Assembly (NCBI RefSeq): GCF_024168485.1
Contig: NZ_JALJVY010000014.1
Span: 42,886 to 106,885, forward strand
Reading direction: 5' to 3'
Length of the DNA stretch: 64,000 nt
From: Sphingobium sp. OAS761
Lineage (GTDB): Bacteria > Pseudomonadota > Alphaproteobacteria > Sphingomonadales > Sphingomonadaceae
The notes under the pieces were generated by a model. That model saw only the letters and a program-made list of their open reading frames with translations, was not told the DNA's origin and made no database searches. Below, in pieces: positions 63,919 through 64,000 of the stretch (the stretch's first letter is position 1; each line of letters starts with the position of its first letter). Made by a program: the position numbers and the translations under genes.

Positions 63919-64000
63919 TCATTGATCGAGCCAGAAGATGACGGTTGCGGCGATGCAGATAGCGGACATGAAGGTGTGCGCGCAGCGATCGTAGCGGGTG
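63919..64000 (-). mobile_element. IS5-family transposase, 3' end only (runs off the window)
   Basis: The minus strand reads TRYDRCAHTFMSAICIAATV then IFWLDQ-stop, the characteristic end of IS5-family (IS427/ISL2-like) transposases. Only 26 codons are inside the window; the body and both inverted repeats lie beyond the right edge. Confidence 0.82.

Overview
The window is GC-rich bacterial DNA that most resembles a member of the Sphingomonadaceae (Alphaproteobacteria). The evidence is the coxB / pyrE-pdxJ-acpS-lepB block, strong G/C third-position codon use, and the sphingomonad-type trb conjugation genes with their DUF2274 tail gene. Genus and species cannot be fixed from the sequence alone.

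Left flank (1-14.6 kb), core chromosome: the 5' part of coxB, an operon pyrE-pdxJ-acpS-lepB-AI-2E transporter-small ORF, a membrane-anchored FKBP prolyl isomerase, rpsU, a class II aldolase, a fused HyuA-HyuB (5-oxoprolinase-type) hydrolase, and a PaoABC-like molybdenum aldehyde oxidoreductase operon. It ends at an intact tRNA-Gly(GCC).

Integrated element (14,579-62,240, about 47.7 kb): a 50-bp exact direct repeat of the tRNA-Gly 3' half, starting at the first base of the anticodon loop, lies at both ends. A P4-type tyrosine integrase sits just inside the right end. Both ends also carry the same set of three GGAGACA-type boxes with identical spacing, probably integrase arm sites. The cargo from left to right is as follows. 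(a) An isoquinoline-oxidoreductase-like molybdenum enzyme with a c-type cytochrome, plus an AraC regulator, an SDR and a methyltransferase. (b) A defence cluster from 22.1 to 30.5 kb: a deoxyribosyltransferase/TIR-like protein with a DUF2188 protein, an Mrr-type nuclease with a long helical region, a SPARTA pair (TIR-APAZ plus short Argonaute) followed 21 bp later by a 3-TM protein and a ThsB-like TIR protein, and an Abi_2/HEPN protein. (c) The remains of a plasmid or ICE conjugation module. It begins with an in-frame fusion of a ParB N-terminus to a TrbE C-terminus, then trbJ-K-L(frameshifted)-F-G-I and DUF2274. No trbB, trbC, trbD, coupling protein or relaxase is present. (d) A copper module: a minus-strand operon (CPC-type Cu-ATPase, permease, ion channel, DUF305, lipoprotein, cytochrome c, DUF411 and a Met/His-rich protein) divergent from a CnrYXH-like sensor/sigma module feeding copA-copB. 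(e) EexN-like and LysR genes, an SPC-type P1B-4 ATPase, DUF190, and czcABC with a small CzcI-like protein. (f) a HigBA-type toxin-antitoxin pair and the integrase.

Right flank (62.2-64 kb): a RES-domain protein, a predicted PD-(D/E)XK nuclease-like protein, and the 3' end of an IS5-family transposase running off the window.

Taken together, the island appears to be a composite, no longer self-transmissible element. It combines copper and Co/Zn/Cd efflux, a redox enzyme, and a NAD-depletion-type defence locus that may be one four-gene transcription unit (25,220-29,524). That unit is the best candidate here for an undescribed system.
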